64,000 nt of DNA from Gonatopus flavifemur (lineage: Eukaryota > Arthropoda > Insecta > Hymenoptera > Dryinidae). The stretch lies in assembly GCA_018340375.1 (NCBI GenBank), contig JAFFJZ010000001.1:49654001-49718000 (forward strand), in the 5' to 3' direction. This document shows positions 1 through 12,560 of the stretch, piece by piece (the first letter of the stretch is position 1; each line of letters starts with the position of its first letter). A program made the position numbers and the translations under genes. The notes below the pieces were generated by a model that saw nothing but the letters and a program-made list of their open reading frames with translations, was not told the origin of the DNA and searched no databases.

Positions 1-1090
1 TTTTTCTCTTGCTGCGTCGCAGTTTAAAACTCTAAAGTTACCGCGAAAATCTTTTCTCGGCACACCATGCAGTGAGGGAAGGATGCTGATTGGTCAGTTC
101 GGAAAGCGGCCATCTTACAGTTCAATTTGAATTTTTGAACGGTCGATAAGCATTGAAAAAATTGCGCCTTATTCACCATTACCTTGAGACTCGGACAACA
201 ACAATTTTCTTACGCGTACGATAATTATATTCTACCTCGTCGGTACTTTTCAATTATATTTGATAATTTAATGAATTAAAACACATTTATCGGGTAATAT
301 TGTCAACGTTGGAATCCATATGATATGATTTTATGATATATTCACATAAGAAAATATTGTATACAAGTTTTTTTTCTCTACGATCGTATTCGACATTGAT
401 TTATGAAATTCAAGAATGATTTCATGTATAAGTTAAATAACGCATTTGAAAATTTTCAATAATTCTCCCTGTCTCATATCATCCAGTTCTTTCTCAGAAT
501 ATATAATGCAGGCGTGAATGAATTTGGTTTCCAAGTGAAATCTGTAAAACACTTCTCAAGATCCCACCTGATATTACTCTACGATCTACTGATTCTCATG
601 TATTAACCTAATTCAGTGTATCACGATTGTCGAGAATGGGGGTGAATTTGACCGTTACAGAAAAGCATCGTCACGATTTGCTTTCACACATGATGCGGGC
701 ATATGCGCGAAACAAGTATGCATTCGATACATGTATATAAAATCCTGTGAGAGTGTATATTACGAACAGGTGTAACCGTAACCATGGTTGGACGCCGTAA
801 CGATCATTCCCAAGTTATGTGATTCTTTCATCGGATTTTTCTGTCCAACAACACTGCATATGAATGAATGAACGAACCTAATGTCGGTTAAAATAACACT
901 AATTCGATATTTCGTAGATATCTTTGTGATTTTTAGAATTTCTAATCTCCCTTCGATATAATTCATTCGACAGGACAAAGAAATCATTGTACTTGGAATA
1001 CATAAAAGTCATAATTAAATTCAATGAAATGAGATTTTTCATGTATATGGTTTCTGAATTTAAATCCTTAACGGACACTTTCCCTCCGTG
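1..1090. other. Unassigned AT-rich sequence
   Basis: I see no convincing coding exon, repeat or RNA gene here. Short open frames are interrupted and carry no recognisable motif. Confidence 0.5.
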
Positions 1091-1435
1091 TCACTTTGAT
1101 TCCTCATTCAAATAATCGATATACCTACATATCCGTGGGGGATATCGGAGCTTAGAGACAATGTTTGCGTACATACACGAGAACAAACCAAGGAGAGCCC
1201 TCCCCAGCAACAAACGAAAGTTCTCACTTCCGGTCCCGGCTCTACGAAGCGGAACACGAACCCTGGTGTATGCTTGAGTACGTAAAGTGACGTCATTATC
1301 GTCAAAACCTAGCATCGAAGGGAGAAATCGATCCATAGGGGTTCTTTCCTTCGTTACCAGGATGTAGTTATTATCCAATAACTTCCGTACCCCCAAAAGA
1401 CTAAGATAATCATTCGTTGCTCCATCATTTTCCAT
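1091..1435 (-). CDS. Hypothetical ORF of 114 codons, unrecognised
   Basis: This ATG-initiated frame runs 114 codons to a stop. It is somewhat richer in G+C than its surroundings and its codon mix looks plausible for an insect exon. The protein starts MENDGATNDYLSLLG and has no signal peptide, membrane segment or motif I know. I see no flanking exon or clear splice signal. It could be a single-exon gene, part of a larger gene leaving the window on the left, or chance. No function can be given. Confidence 0.2.
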   Translation of the reverse strand: MENDGATNDYLSLLGVRKLLDNNYILVTKERTPMDRFLPSMLGFDDNDVTLRTQAYTRVRVPLRRAGTGSENFRLLLGRALLGLFSCMYANIVSKLRYPPRICRYIDYLNEESK

Positions 1436-1500
1436 GGTCTCGAGTCGATTAATTGTCTTCGCATTGGCCTCTAATTCCGTTAGTTACTATTTCTGACCGG

Positions 1501-1517
1501 CCCCCCCCCCCCCCCCC
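1501..1517. repeat. Poly-C homopolymer, 17 nt
   Basis: Seventeen consecutive C in an AT-rich context. The length is probably unstable in replication and unreliable in sequencing. Confidence 0.9.
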
Positions 1518-1691
1518 GTGAAATCAGAATTATTTCATATGAAACTGTATTTTTACATGTTACTGTTCAATTGATGATCAACAAAACGCTGAAGAATATT
1601 CAATATTGCAATCGATACATTTTTTCACATTCAATTCGATAAAGTGTTCTCAGGGTATCGCCTTTTTAAGGAGAAATTGTGGGAAATTTAT

Positions 1692-1968
1692 CACGGAGGA
1701 AAAGAAAATTCGCTGGAGCAACCAATTTTTTGCTGTGATAGCAATGTGTTTGCCATCACAGTAATTTTGTTAGCTATACCAGCGATTTTTTTAGCTGTAG
1801 CAGCAAAAAATGTCAACTCCTCCAGCAAAATTTGTCTCCTATTTTCTGTATAATACTGAAAAATTTAATGTCTCAGTTAATCATATTGCTCTCTCAGCAA
1901 TTCAGTTAGCTGTGTATTTCATATATAATACCTCGTTTTGCTTCGTCAGTAAATTTCTCTTCTCTGTG
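1692..1968. mobile_element. CAC-end MITE, TTGCTG family
   Basis: It starts CACGGAGGAAAAG and ends CTTCTCTGTG, flanked on both sides by AT (2-bp target duplication). The interior consists of TTGCTG and CAGCAA motifs in alternation. It shares the line around TATATAATACCTCG with the copies near 33.8 kb and at 35057-35426. Confidence 0.7.
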
Positions 1969-2021
1969 ATGCTTCAAAAATTAGACAGAGGTTTCGTTCA
2001 AATTCTTCATATTCGGTTGTA

Positions 2022-2226
2022 CACTGAAAAAAAATGTTTATGGCAGCTAATTGAATAGTCGATTCAAAATCATCTAATAAAAGTACTTGCCCCAGCTACT
2101 TGCATACCTATTAAAAGGATACTAGCGCGTCGGTAGTAGCCAAATCGCTTATAATAAAAATTGAAGCGATTGCCCGTAGTTTGTTATAAACGATTTGGCT
2201 GCTGCCACGCCGCTAGTATCACCTTA
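2022..2226. repeat. CAC-end fragment plus hairpin repeat
   Basis: A left end TA-CACTGAAAAAAAA at 2022 has no clear partner. It is followed by an imperfect hairpin at about 2118-2222 whose arms read GATACTAGCGCG and its complement CGCCGCTAGTATC. A half copy of this hairpin family recurs at about 51990-52060 (AACGATTTGGCTGC shared). Confidence 0.5.
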
Positions 2227-2438
2227 CACTGAAAAAAAGGTATCGCTCTCACAGCTCTACTATTCATGTGTTCTTGCTGTCAGAAGGTATAAGAGGATGC
2301 CAGTATAGCTCCCACAGCCGAACGCGTCGCTATTATAGCAATCTGTCGGCTGTGGGAGCTATACTGGCATCCTTATACCTCCTGACAGCAAGAACACATA
2401 AATAGTAGAGCTGTGAGAGCCATACCTTTTTTTCAGTG
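2227..2438. mobile_element. CAC-end hairpin MITE
   Basis: Arms of about 95 bp are almost perfect reverse complements. The element begins CACTGAAAAAAAGGTAT and ends with its complement, and is flanked by TA on both sides. No coding capacity. Confidence 0.85.
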
Positions 2439-3587
2439 TAGAGAATTGCGAGTAGTTCGATCAATGACGCAAACCGCTGCTGTAACCACAATATTACAAC
2501 TACCTTGGTTAACTGATTCAAGTAGCTGCCACAACTCCTCATTTTTTTTGTGTGGGATACTCTTTGGGTCTCTTACAGAAACTCTACTATCATTTCCAAT
2601 ATATCGCACCTAAACACTAAACATTCCAGTAAACCGTTACTGGCCAGAGCATTCCATGAAGAATTTTCCATGCAACTGCAGGTGAATATTGAAGACCGTG
2701 GTTGAATACGCTCATCAGCTGTTCAAAAGCAGATGCACAGGAGACTTGACTTTTTCTCAAAATTTAATACGGAACCGTTAACCTTTTTTTTGCCTTCTTT
2801 CTTTCACAAAATGAAAAACTTGGTGAATTTCCATACATTTGTACGATCTTGAGGAAAGAATTATTCCCATTTGAGTTTCAAACCACTTCTACCTCACTTT
2901 ATTTTCAATCAGAAATACTACCGCACGTTCCTGTCCTCTGTACGTACAAATACCGTTCGAGAAGGATGCATTTAAATTCGCTCGAATAAAGAAAGAATGG
3001 CTACCAAAGATTTTGCTCTTTCCTCTGTTACCTCTCTTGCACTTTTCTTTTATTTGGGATGCGCATTGCCAGGTGTTTTCGGAGCAGACCATTCGCTCAA
3101 AAGGTAAAGTTTCGAATTTTCGTTAACTCGTCATTATTCTTGCACCTTCTCTCTTTCTACACATTATTTTGCCTTTCCTTTACGAACTCTTTTTCTCATG
3201 CTACGTACTACATCAGCTGTCGATCGTTTCCTTTTCGATATATTTTCGTAAAGGCGAAGCGTGTTACGATTCATTCAACCGTCACGTCGTTTCGACTAAT
3301 TTCATCACGACAAACACTTTTTCGGACACGTGTGAAGTTCGAACCCATGTGCGATGCACGCAAGTTTCTCGAGTTTCCTCATTCAAAACTAATTCATAAG
3401 ATAGTTTTTTCAGTATTGATTGAGTTGTATGAATAGTATTTGCATCTTATATGTATAAAATCTTCGATTGGAAAGACTCGTTGAAATGATTTGATCAGTT
3501 TTTTAATGAACGTCTCCCACGACAGCCACAACTAATCTCGGACAAAATCTCATGGAATTTTATTTTGTTGGATTCAATGGGTTTCTT
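2439..3587. other. Unassigned sequence
   Basis: No gene or repeat recognised. Open frames between 3059 and 3436 show no domain or plausible splice signals. Confidence 0.45.
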
Positions 3588-3977
3588 CCCTGGTAAAAAA
3601 ATCCGGATGAAATCTCCGGGACTTCATCCGGCTGTATCCGGACGCGTTTACGGTTTTTGCGGTGATTCTTTATTTCATCCGGACCCTATCCGGATTTTAA
3701 CAATTAATATCTTTCCATACGGAATTTGGATAGATTTCATTCGTGTCCTTGTTCGGGTTTCATTTTGAATTCCAAAAAATATCTTGTCCCAAAACCCGGA
3801 ATAGGATACGGATGGAACCGGATGAAGAACCACTGCAAAACCCGTATACGCGCCTGGATACACCCGGATGGAATCCCGGAAATTTCACCCGGGTTTGAGT
3901 CGGATTGTCATCCAAGTTACCATCAAGATTATCATTCGGGTTTCATCCGGTTTCCTATCGATTCTTTTATACCAGGG
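3588..3977. mobile_element. CCC-end MITE with ATCCGG motifs
   Basis: The ends CCCTGGTAAAAA and TTTTATACCAGGG are inverted. The interior holds many copies of ATCCGG and CCGGAT in both orientations, and larger inverted blocks (the 3620 region against the 3860 region). Flanking dinucleotides are TT and TG, so the target duplication is imperfect. Confidence 0.65.
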
Positions 3978-4179
3978 TGTAACAAGCAGTGTTCTGGGTC
4001 ATACAAAATTTGCATATATCTCCGTCTTATGTTCTATTTTCTGTGCGGTAGGCAAAAAAGTATCACTTCACAGTAGTCAACCTCTAAACAAAGTCGTCCA
4101 TGGAATACAATAAAACCCCTCAATGAGAACACTCGCCCTCTTTTTCATTCGAACGGTTGTTGTCCCACTAGGACTGGGA

Positions 4180-4326
4180 TTATCCGTATATCCGGATATC
4201 TGGATATTCGGTTGATCATCCGGATGTATGGATATGGTCCGGATATCCGGATACTCGGAGACATTATCCAGATATTCGTGAATCCGAATATCCGGATATC
4301 CGCATATATCCGGATATCTGAAATAG
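4180..4326. repeat. Degenerate ATATCCGG tandem array
   Basis: About twelve near-copies of ATATCCGGATAT-type units lie end to end. A smaller, more decayed patch of the same motif lies at about 6855-6955. Related in motif to the element at 3588-3977. Confidence 0.7.
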
Positions 4327-4505
4327 ACATAATGTATCCACTTGATAGGAAAGCGATAGCAATTTTGTAAGAAGATGATGGTCTGAATTTTAATATGTGT
4401 GATCAGGATGTTTTGGTTTTTTTAGTTTCCGAAGAATCATTTCAAAAATTTGTGAATTCTTCGGGAGTGATTTGAAAACTCTTAATATCGTTCTTAATTC
4501 GTAAC

Positions 4506-5620
4506 TCAGGGCAGTAATAGAGAAAAGGATAGCGCTGAAGAAATCTGTGTACATAGGTTTTGTAGATATACAAAAGGCTTTCGATAATGTGGACTGGGAG
4601 AAGATGTTTGCGATCCTGAAGAAGGTGGGAATGAATTATAAAGATAGAAGAATAATATACGAATTATATAGGAATCAAAGTGCAATAATAGACATAGAGG
4701 GTCAGGAAGGGGAAGCACAAATAAGAAGAGGGGTGAGACAAGGATGCTCATTATCGCCACTGATGTTCAATTTATATATAGAAGAAGCAATGAACGAAGT
4801 GGAGGAGGAAATTCAATCGAAATTACAGATTCAGGGAGAAAATATAAGTATGTTGAGATTCGCGGATGACATAGCTATATTGGCCACGAGTAGTACTGAG
4901 TTAGAAAATATTCTCAACACCATGAGAACAATATTATTGGAAAACTATTGTATGAATATAAATAAAGACAAAACAAAATTCATGATGTGTACAGCAGCGA
5001 AAACAGCTAGAAGAACGAGAATCAAAATAGATACCGAGACAATTGAACAGGTGAAAGAATTCAAATATCTAGGAAGCATAATTACAGAGAACGGCAAAAG
5101 CGAAAGAGATATAAGAGCAAGAATAGCACAAGGGAAACAGGCTTTTTATCAAAAGAGACAGTTATTATGCTCAAAAAATATAAGCTTGGAAGTAAGGAAG
5201 AAATTCTTGAAAAGTTACGTTTGGAGCACAGCATTATATGGTTGCGAAACTTGGACAATGGGGAAAACTGATCAACGAAGAGTTGAAGCTTTTGAAATGT
5301 GGTGTTATAGGAGGATGCTCAGAATAAAATGGATAGACAGAGTCAAAAATGAAGAAGTACTCGAGCAGATAAATGAAGAAAGAAATCTTTTGAAACACAT
5401 CGTGAAAAGGAGAAGCAATCTTATAGGACACACATTACGGCATGAGAGTTTATTGAAAACAATATTGGAAGGGAAAATGAATGGTAAAACTGGTAAAGGT
5501 AGACCTAGAGCAAGTTATATGAAGCAAATCGTACAAGACAAGGGATGTAGTAGATATGTAGAAATTAAGCGTTTGGCGGATAATAGACAGGGGTGGAGGG
5601 TTTCATCAAACCAGTCGTAA
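4506..5620 (+). CDS. Non-LTR (LINE) reverse transcriptase, 5'-truncated
   Basis: One open frame of about 370 codons runs from just after a stop to TAA at 5618-5620. It has no ATG at its 5' end because the element is truncated inside the reverse transcriptase. Visible RT motifs are FVDIQKAFDNVDW (catalytic block A), RQGCSLSPLMFNLYIE, FADDIAIL (catalytic DD) and FKYLGS, followed by the C-terminal part ALYGCETWT and MWCYRRMLRIKW seen in insect 'endonuclease-reverse transcriptase' elements. The N-terminal endonuclease is missing. The frame has no stops, so the copy is fairly young, but it cannot be autonomous. The clade (CR1/L2-like or RTE-like) cannot be settled by eye. Confidence 0.9.
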
Positions 5621-5640
5621 GACTGATTACTTCATGATGA
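4506..5640 (+). mobile_element. 5'-truncated LINE copy with ATG-rich 3' tail
   Basis: The reverse transcriptase frame is followed by a very short 3' end and the short tandem tail ATGATGATGA near 5630-5640. 5' truncation and a short-repeat tail are typical of target-primed insertion. I cannot delimit a target duplication. Confidence 0.75.
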
Positions 5641-6004
5641 TGAATATCGTTCAGGTATTTACTGCCGGATCTGGAAAAGGCAAAACAGATTGCCTACATA
5701 TTGGAAGTTCTTTGTAGTGCATTCCAATTTTCTTCAAATCAATATTAGAGTATCGTAATTTTCAGTCCAAGAGTTATCTGGAAATTAGAATGAAATTGAG
5801 AAAATCATTTGCGCTTATGTTGTGCAAAAACAATGAATGTAATGATTGAAGTCGACTTCATACATAAACCGCAGTACTCATACATTTTTGAACCACCTTC
5901 AGTTACATCAGTATTTCAATATTCTAGCGCAGAGCACATCAATCGTTTTTTTCCTATAAAGACCTCACGTATATTCATGACCTTACTCATATTTGTATCT
6001 TTTA

Positions 6005-6252
6005 CACAGAAAAAAAGAATACTCGCAGAAGCTACTCGTGGAGTCGATTTTCGACCATCTACGAAAAATAAATACGGCAACTACTTAATAGATGACACAA
6101 ATACTTCATTAGGCGAGTGAAATAATACGATGGTCACGTCAAATAACTTGTTGTTTGTCTAAATTACTAAGTAGTTGCCGTAACTATTTTTCGTAGATGG
6201 TCGAAAATCGACTACGCGAGTAGCTGCTGCAAGTATGTTCTTTTTTTCCGTG
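6005..6252. mobile_element. CAC-end hairpin MITE
   Basis: Starts CACAGAAAAAAAGAATAC, ends CTTTTTTTCCGTG, flanked by TA on both sides. Arms of about 80 bp (for example CGATTTTCGACCATCTACG against its complement) enclose a loop of about 90 bp. Confidence 0.85.
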
Positions 6253-6404
6253 TACTCTATTCATTGCCCTTGTTATATTAAAGAGAGTTCTATAACATCA
6301 AAATTCAACGATCAAAGTGTTGTTTAGCGTATAATAAAAATATGCACATATGATGTAAAAAGCAATATAACATATGTAAATGTAAGATTCCATGTGGAAA
6401 TGGA

Positions 6405-6730
6405 AACATGGGCCGCTACTGGCTCAGTACTGCTGCCAGAGTTGCCAGCACTGGCAAATCCAAACTCACCACCACAGGGTCAGTTGAATCAATGATACTG
6501 ATTGATTACTAGCTAGTCGAAATGATAACATCATGTAACGTACGGATCAGTATGACATTTACAACCGTGTCGGTAATGGCATTCTAAGTGAACTTGCGGT
6601 GATAGAACTTTGGCACTTCACAAAGACCAGTTGTTTTGTCAATACTGGAACAGAAGCAAAAAAATGATGTTTTGTATCAGGCGCAGTACTGGCATTTCAA
6701 CCTTGCCAGTACTCACACTGTACCATTGGG
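6405..6730. repeat. CAGTAC-motif element, decayed
   Basis: Clustered CAGTACTG, CCAGTACT and GCCAGCACTGGC motifs at both ends of the segment match the motif of the element at 25806-26134. The ends are too diverged to place exactly. Confidence 0.45.
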
Positions 6731-6959
6731 CAAAGAAAAGTTTGTTGAAAAGGTTGAAGAATTCCAACAAAATTGTGTAGTCCGGGAGTGTACGAGCACT
6801 TGTTGGACGAATCTTAATGCAATCGATAATAAATTTATGAAAATGATGCAATTTAATCGGATTATCCGGATTTTCCGATTATCTGGATATCCATGAAATC
6901 CGGATAACCGGATCGTTTATTCGATTGTACGAATTTTCGAATATTCGGTCATCCGGATG

Positions 6960-7558
6960 GCTGTTTTAACTGGAGAACATCAGTATCTTATTTCGCGACA
7001 CTGACGTTTAAATACGTTTGTTTTCAAAGCAGATGAGAGAAGTGTGATTTATCACATTCAATTTGAAGAGATGGATTATATTGATGATTTCTAATCATTC
7101 GGTTGATGAGAATCTCGTTTAGTTTTGCTTCAAAATGGCACAATATACATTTGGAATACATTGTTCCTGTTCTTCACCTTGACGTTGAAGTTATAGTAAT
7201 TCGAGGTTATGTTTCTACATACAGCTTTGAAACATTTTTCTTTGCTGATCAAACACGTTATGTCTTGAATGAAAACGTAGTTTTGTGTTTTGAATATGAT
7301 TACAGTAACATTTTGCAATGTTTGAAAAGTCACTACAAAAGTATCTTAGAATAAGATATCAGTTTTTGCAGTGCTGTACCTGGAAAAATTATTCATACCA
7401 TTAATGGAGACTCGTATTTGTAAAATTTGAAGGGAGATAAATGACATCACTGTTAAAACACACACAAAAATTGTCTCTATTTCAATGAATCTGTCTTCGT
7501 TGAATGAATTGAATAACCTAACGCTGACAATTCGCTGTGTTTACGAACTGATTCGCTA
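6960..7558. other. Unassigned sequence
   Basis: Nothing recognised; the open frames in both strands are unsupported. Confidence 0.4.
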
Positions 7559-9255
7559 CCCTGGTTAAAAGAAACGATTGATTTTGACCAAATCCGATTG
7601 ATGAATCGACCAATCGAATTGAATCAGAACATTTTGCAAGTGAAATGCCGATTGAATCTAATCAGATGACTGGTATGAGCTTTCTTATTGTTGAATATAG
7701 GGAATGAAGCGGGTATGAATGACTGTATTGAATGAGCTCCAATATGTATGAGAACGATAAGCTTTGATGATACTGAATTAGGGAAAGATTCAGATATTCG
7801 ATGATTTATTCAATGAGATTGTGTCACGTACTGAATCGGTGCGATTACGAATGGAGCTAATGAGGACGAATACGGGTTGTTACATGGTTTTGGATCAGAC
7901 GGGCAGTGATATTGACATCGCCAACTCAATGAAATTCATTCAGTGTTTCGCCGATTCAAGGGGAAGTTCCAATGAGCAAGCGACCGATTGATTTAGACGG
8001 GATTGAATTGAAATCCATCAGCAAATTTACGGGGCAGCATAGAGTATCTCGATTCGGATTTTCCTTTGCGAACGAAATTCCACGGACGTGAGATGCATGA
8101 TTCATTCGATGATTCTGATTGGGTCAATTGTGCGATCCCTGCACGGAAAAATCGGGTTTATTAATATTTAGAGGGAATTTATCAACGTTTAGAAAAATGA
8201 CTGTCAATTTAGGGAAAAAGAGGATCGCTGAAGAATACTCGTAGTCAAAATATTGACAGTTGATAGTTTCATTGGTATTTTTCACAGTGAAACTATCAAT
8301 TGTTAATACATTGAATTTTTAGTAGACTCACTACGAATATTTTCCAGCGATTTTCGTTTTCCCTAAATTGACAGTCATTTTTCTAAATATTAATAGACCC
8401 GGTCTCTCCGTGTGTTTACAACTCGTTCGGAATACTGTCCCTTGTATATCAATTTTTCCATGTGATCACCACCCTGTATCGCCACATGAATCCAGTCGGC
8501 TATTCTCCTAACGAATCTGATTCCAAACGTAAAATATTTTCAATTTGAAAACTACTCAATGAATTCAATTCGCTCGCAATGTTCACGTTCCCCATTCATT
8601 CCAATTGATTCATTCCGTACATGCACCGATTGTTTCTCAAGTAATTACAGTGATTGATTCGTCCGCATGCTCATCGAATCCAATTGTATTCAATCGGGAT
8701 ATCGACTGCACAATGTTCTGAAACGATCTCATTCATCTCTCATTAACAACATTCTACACTTATAATGGGCTTTCTCCCATTGAATCTGATTATCTATTCC
8801 ATCTCAACATTACTGGGCAAATGCCGATCCATTCTCATTCATCCATCCGTTGATTCTCTCATTGATTCTGAATCACGAAAATTCCCGATTTTCTATATTC
8901 AATCCATCATTTGATTCTGATTTGATCACGGTCAGTGAAATTATCATTAAATATTATCAAATTTCATATGAAAATCGAAACAGTCAAATGCCTATTGAAT
9001 CCAGAAACATGAATATGTTCAAACCACATTCAATTGGATTACTCCATTCCTCCCCATTTCCCTATGTCAGAGTGTCCCTTGTTTCACCTGTACATCCTTC
9101 ATTCAATACCATTCAAGGAAGCCTGTCTATTGACTCCTATTCAAGCCGACCCATTCTGATTGAAGTTCAATCGCCAAATATCGATGCTCCAAAGTACGTA
9201 CGATTCATTCTATCAGATTCGGGCGGAATCAATCGTTTCATTTAACCAGCTAGGG
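7559..9255. mobile_element. 1.7-kb foldback element with GATTGAATC motifs
   Basis: The ends CCCTGGTTAAAAGAAACGAT and its complement ATCGTTTCATTTAACCAG followed by CTAGGG are inverted, with TA on each side. Both halves are packed with GATTGAAT on one side and ATTCAATC or ATTCATTC on the other, so the whole can fold on itself. A CAC-end MITE (8142-8412) sits inside it. No protein is encoded. Confidence 0.65.
8142..8412. mobile_element. CAC-end MITE, ACCGGGTCTATTA family (copy 1)
   Basis: Starts CACGGAAAAATCGGGTTTA, ends GGTCTCTCCGTG, flanked by TG on both sides. It is inserted in the foldback element at 7559-9255. The interior (ATGACTGTCAATTTAGGGAA) matches the copy at 52105-52407. Confidence 0.85.
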
Positions 9256-10068
9256 TATAATTATCAGTCTTTCGCTAGTCTTGTGAAGCTTGATTTGCCA
9301 AAACAATGAATTGTTGTTCATTTTAGAGAATTTGCTTGCTGTCCAAATAATGACAAGTGAAATTCACTAAAACAGCGAAATTTTTGCTATTCCAGCGAAT
9401 TTTTTGAGTTCATGAATAAAGGGGTAATATATTGTATCCAAAACATGACCAAATACATTGTTCTTCGTGCAACTTCCACGGAACAAAGATGGGCGAAATG
9501 AAGTACAGTAAAGGCTGTGTTTGAAACTGTCTCTGAGGATTTTGTTTATTTTTTTCTTTGTGCCATGTATCGACGATACGCACGTGGAAAAACCATAACA
9601 GCCTCATTCCCTCTCGTATCCAATATATCTCCCTATACCTGAAATGGTAGTACAGGTGGCTGCAAACATACTGCACAATTCCCTTTCTAAGGTCTCTCCT
9701 TTTTCTTCCCCTTCGCATCTTTCTTCTGTATTTCCTTCTTTCGTATTTTTTTTCTTTTAGCTACCATTACCTATGGTTTTTTTAGGCACATCATCGTATC
9801 ATGCAGGATGTGCGTATCAACTATTGTGTTAACGATTCCAACGAAGTGCTTAATTCGAATGATCCTTCGAATAAAGTATAGAGTTTCGGTATCTTTTATT
9901 TCAACTGCAAATTCATTCATATACGCACACTTGTCCTAATAACATTACTGTGTTTTATCATTGTTTGAACGATAGCGTTCATACAAATTAGACGAGAATT
10001 GAAAGGAACCCTTCGCGTTGGCTGCATGTCAACCACGAGACTTCAACCGATTCGAATATTCTCGTTCA
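9256..10068. other. Mostly unassigned; possible TTGCTG-like remnant
   Basis: About 9290-9410 carries TTTGCTATTCCAGCGAA-like motifs resembling the TTGCTG family. The rest shows nothing. Confidence 0.35.
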
Positions 10069-10446
10069 CACTGAGAAAAAGGATTCGTTGACTCAAATGA
10101 GATTTGTTCACAATAAATAAATCGTATATTTGGATACGAGCAAAGGAATATTTACTAATATTCATTTTATCACATAGTTGTTGAATACACCACATATTTC
10201 TTTGAGTCAACTTCATACCAATTATGATTCGATAGATCTGAATTCGACAAGAATTCATATTCATTTACATCAACTTCAATCACTTTGAATCAAATGAATG
10301 ATTTAGTCACAGTTAATAAATATGAATTTCTTGATTCAACACAATGTTTGGTTATAATCAATATGTCTTATCTGTATGAAATGATACTTCTTGAAAATGC
10401 TCAACTAAATGCGTTGATTTGCCAGAAGAAAACCTTTTTCTCAGTG
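10069..10446. mobile_element. CAC-end MITE
   Basis: Starts CACTGAGAAAAAGGATT, ends AACCTTTTTCTCAGTG, and is flanked by CA on both sides. The CA duplication shows that the target is not restricted to TA. Confidence 0.8.
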
Positions 10447-12560
10447 CATTTGTGAACAGGGCGAGGAGATTCAATTATTCATCCAGTCATTTATCATACT
10501 TACCAGAACGACCATAGCCATATGCAAATGATCCAATCGCATCAACCGTATCGTACATTTGTGCAAAATGGAACTATCGTTACTCGCCGTCTCTTCAAAT
10601 AGCTTATTAACTCATCAAATCTATCTCACAAACAATCATTGCCCCGTAGAATCTCTCGATTAAGAAAAATATCAAGAAAATCCATCACCTTCGCTTACTG
10701 GCAACCTTATCGAGTCTCTTTTCAACTTTACAAATCGTGTAATTTGTGCAACCGATTTTCACGTCACATGATATCTACTTGAAACAAAATTGCCCGCTAT
10801 AAAAAGCCAACTTGTAATCTCAAAGGGATCACTCCCGTCGGTGATGCGATCACTGTACACGGACATGGCAAACACTGTTCATACTGCATCAGATTATACG
10901 CTACATTATCATTATTTCTCCGGGTACACGTGGTGGTAGTGTTAAGACAGAGAGGAGTAGAAGGTTTGAAGGCAATCATGAATCCGATGCATCTCTTTTT
11001 ATTCACGAAAATAGCAACCTACAATTGAGAAGAACAAAGGGACTTGTATTGCGTGGAAATGGTTTGCGGTTAATTGAACCAGTTTACCACGCTGCAGGAT
11101 AAAGGAAGAGAGTAACAAAAAAAATGCGTGCCCAGAACTGAAAGAGAACGGATTTTTAACATACGAAGCTGTTCGCTACTTTGTTTTACGTTACGTGTAT
11201 TATACTGTAGCGTGCACTCTAGAGAGGATGTTAAGATTGTGTTCCTCTTTCCCTTTTTCTCTTCCTTTTCTCTTTGTGTAGAACGAACATCAACCGTCAC
11301 TCAGTTAGCAACCAAGATCACGATGAAAATTGCTCACTGCAAATTACCATTGCTTCTCCACAATTCATTGTAGCAAATTTCAATGCCTCGGGCTGAATGG
11401 TTGAAAGAGAAGAAATTCACGAGGAAACTGTTTACTGACGAGAATGTTTTGGAGAATGTTTCTTCTTCATTTTTTTTTCGTTGGAAATATAAAATTTCTG
11501 AAACCAACGCAGCTGAGACGTAACGATCAGGATCAATTATTAATGTTGTTGTAGAATTGATTAATTATTGTGCCCGAACGGTCCTCACGAGTGAACCTTT
11601 CAACAGAAATATTTATCCACAATCCTGGTTGGATTGATTGCTTCAAAACTATCATATAAATATTAATTCTTCCTTGCAGTCTTTTATTTAAAATTCGATT
11701 TGTATAATCGATAAATCAAATCTTCAAAATAATACTCATTTTCAAAGTGCTTTAGTTTTTTCTTCAAAGTCTAAGTCGCATGAACTGGAAAGTGGAAAAT
11801 CATTCCAAATGTTACTAGATTGTAAAATTTGATTATTTACTATAAATGAAATTTTCATGAAATCTTTCAAAAAGAAATGGGATTTTTATGCTTCAAAAGT
11901 TCGTCATGTATGGAAATGTTACTTCCTAATTACCTTCGAAGGATCTAACTTTGAGCATCAACTTGATTGCATGGTTTCGTTCTACAAACAGCTTCAACGA
12001 TTTTTTTGAACGGATTCTTCTGTTCCTCTCTTCCTGCTCTTTTTTGCACAAACTTTAGAAATATGAGAATCAAGGAAGGTTGTTTTAGGTCATGCGAGGC
12101 AAGAAGTAGAAGACCTCCCTGTCGGTGATCCAATTACTGTCGACATGTGGTAATCATGTGATATGAAAGTTTTTGGTCAAGAAAATTGATCAGTTTTCCA
12201 CACTGTAGAAACGTTTATGAAATATATATAAATATAAGGTACTTTATATTTTTTTGATTATTCTTCGAATAATGGTAATTTGAAAAATACATTTTACAGG
12301 ACCCACGATCCATCTGAGCTTTTTCTTTGAGTAGCTAACACAGTGTATTATGATGTGATGTATCCATCATTATGTAAGAGAACAAGTTTGCTGAAAATGA
12401 AGTAACCTCACGTTCTTCTCTCAACCGTTCATGAATGATAAAGAAATAAAATTATATACATCGATTTTTAAATTCCATATTTAATCTACAAAATGCCTAA
12501 AAAAATACTTCTATATATTTAATGGTGATTGAACTGACAATATTTGACCAATATTAAGTA
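10447..12560. other. Unassigned sequence
   Basis: I see no supported gene. The stretch 12520-12560 resembles 15810-15847 (TAATGGTGATTGAACTGACA shared), so a dispersed repeat is present. Confidence 0.4.

Noticed and set aside
1810..2058. Plus-strand open frame of 82 codons
   Set aside because: It lies within MITE sequence (1692-1968 and the next element) and shows no protein motif.
8850..9245. Open frame of 131 codons on the plus strand
   Set aside because: It is the right half of the GATTGAATC foldback; the openness follows from the repeated motif.
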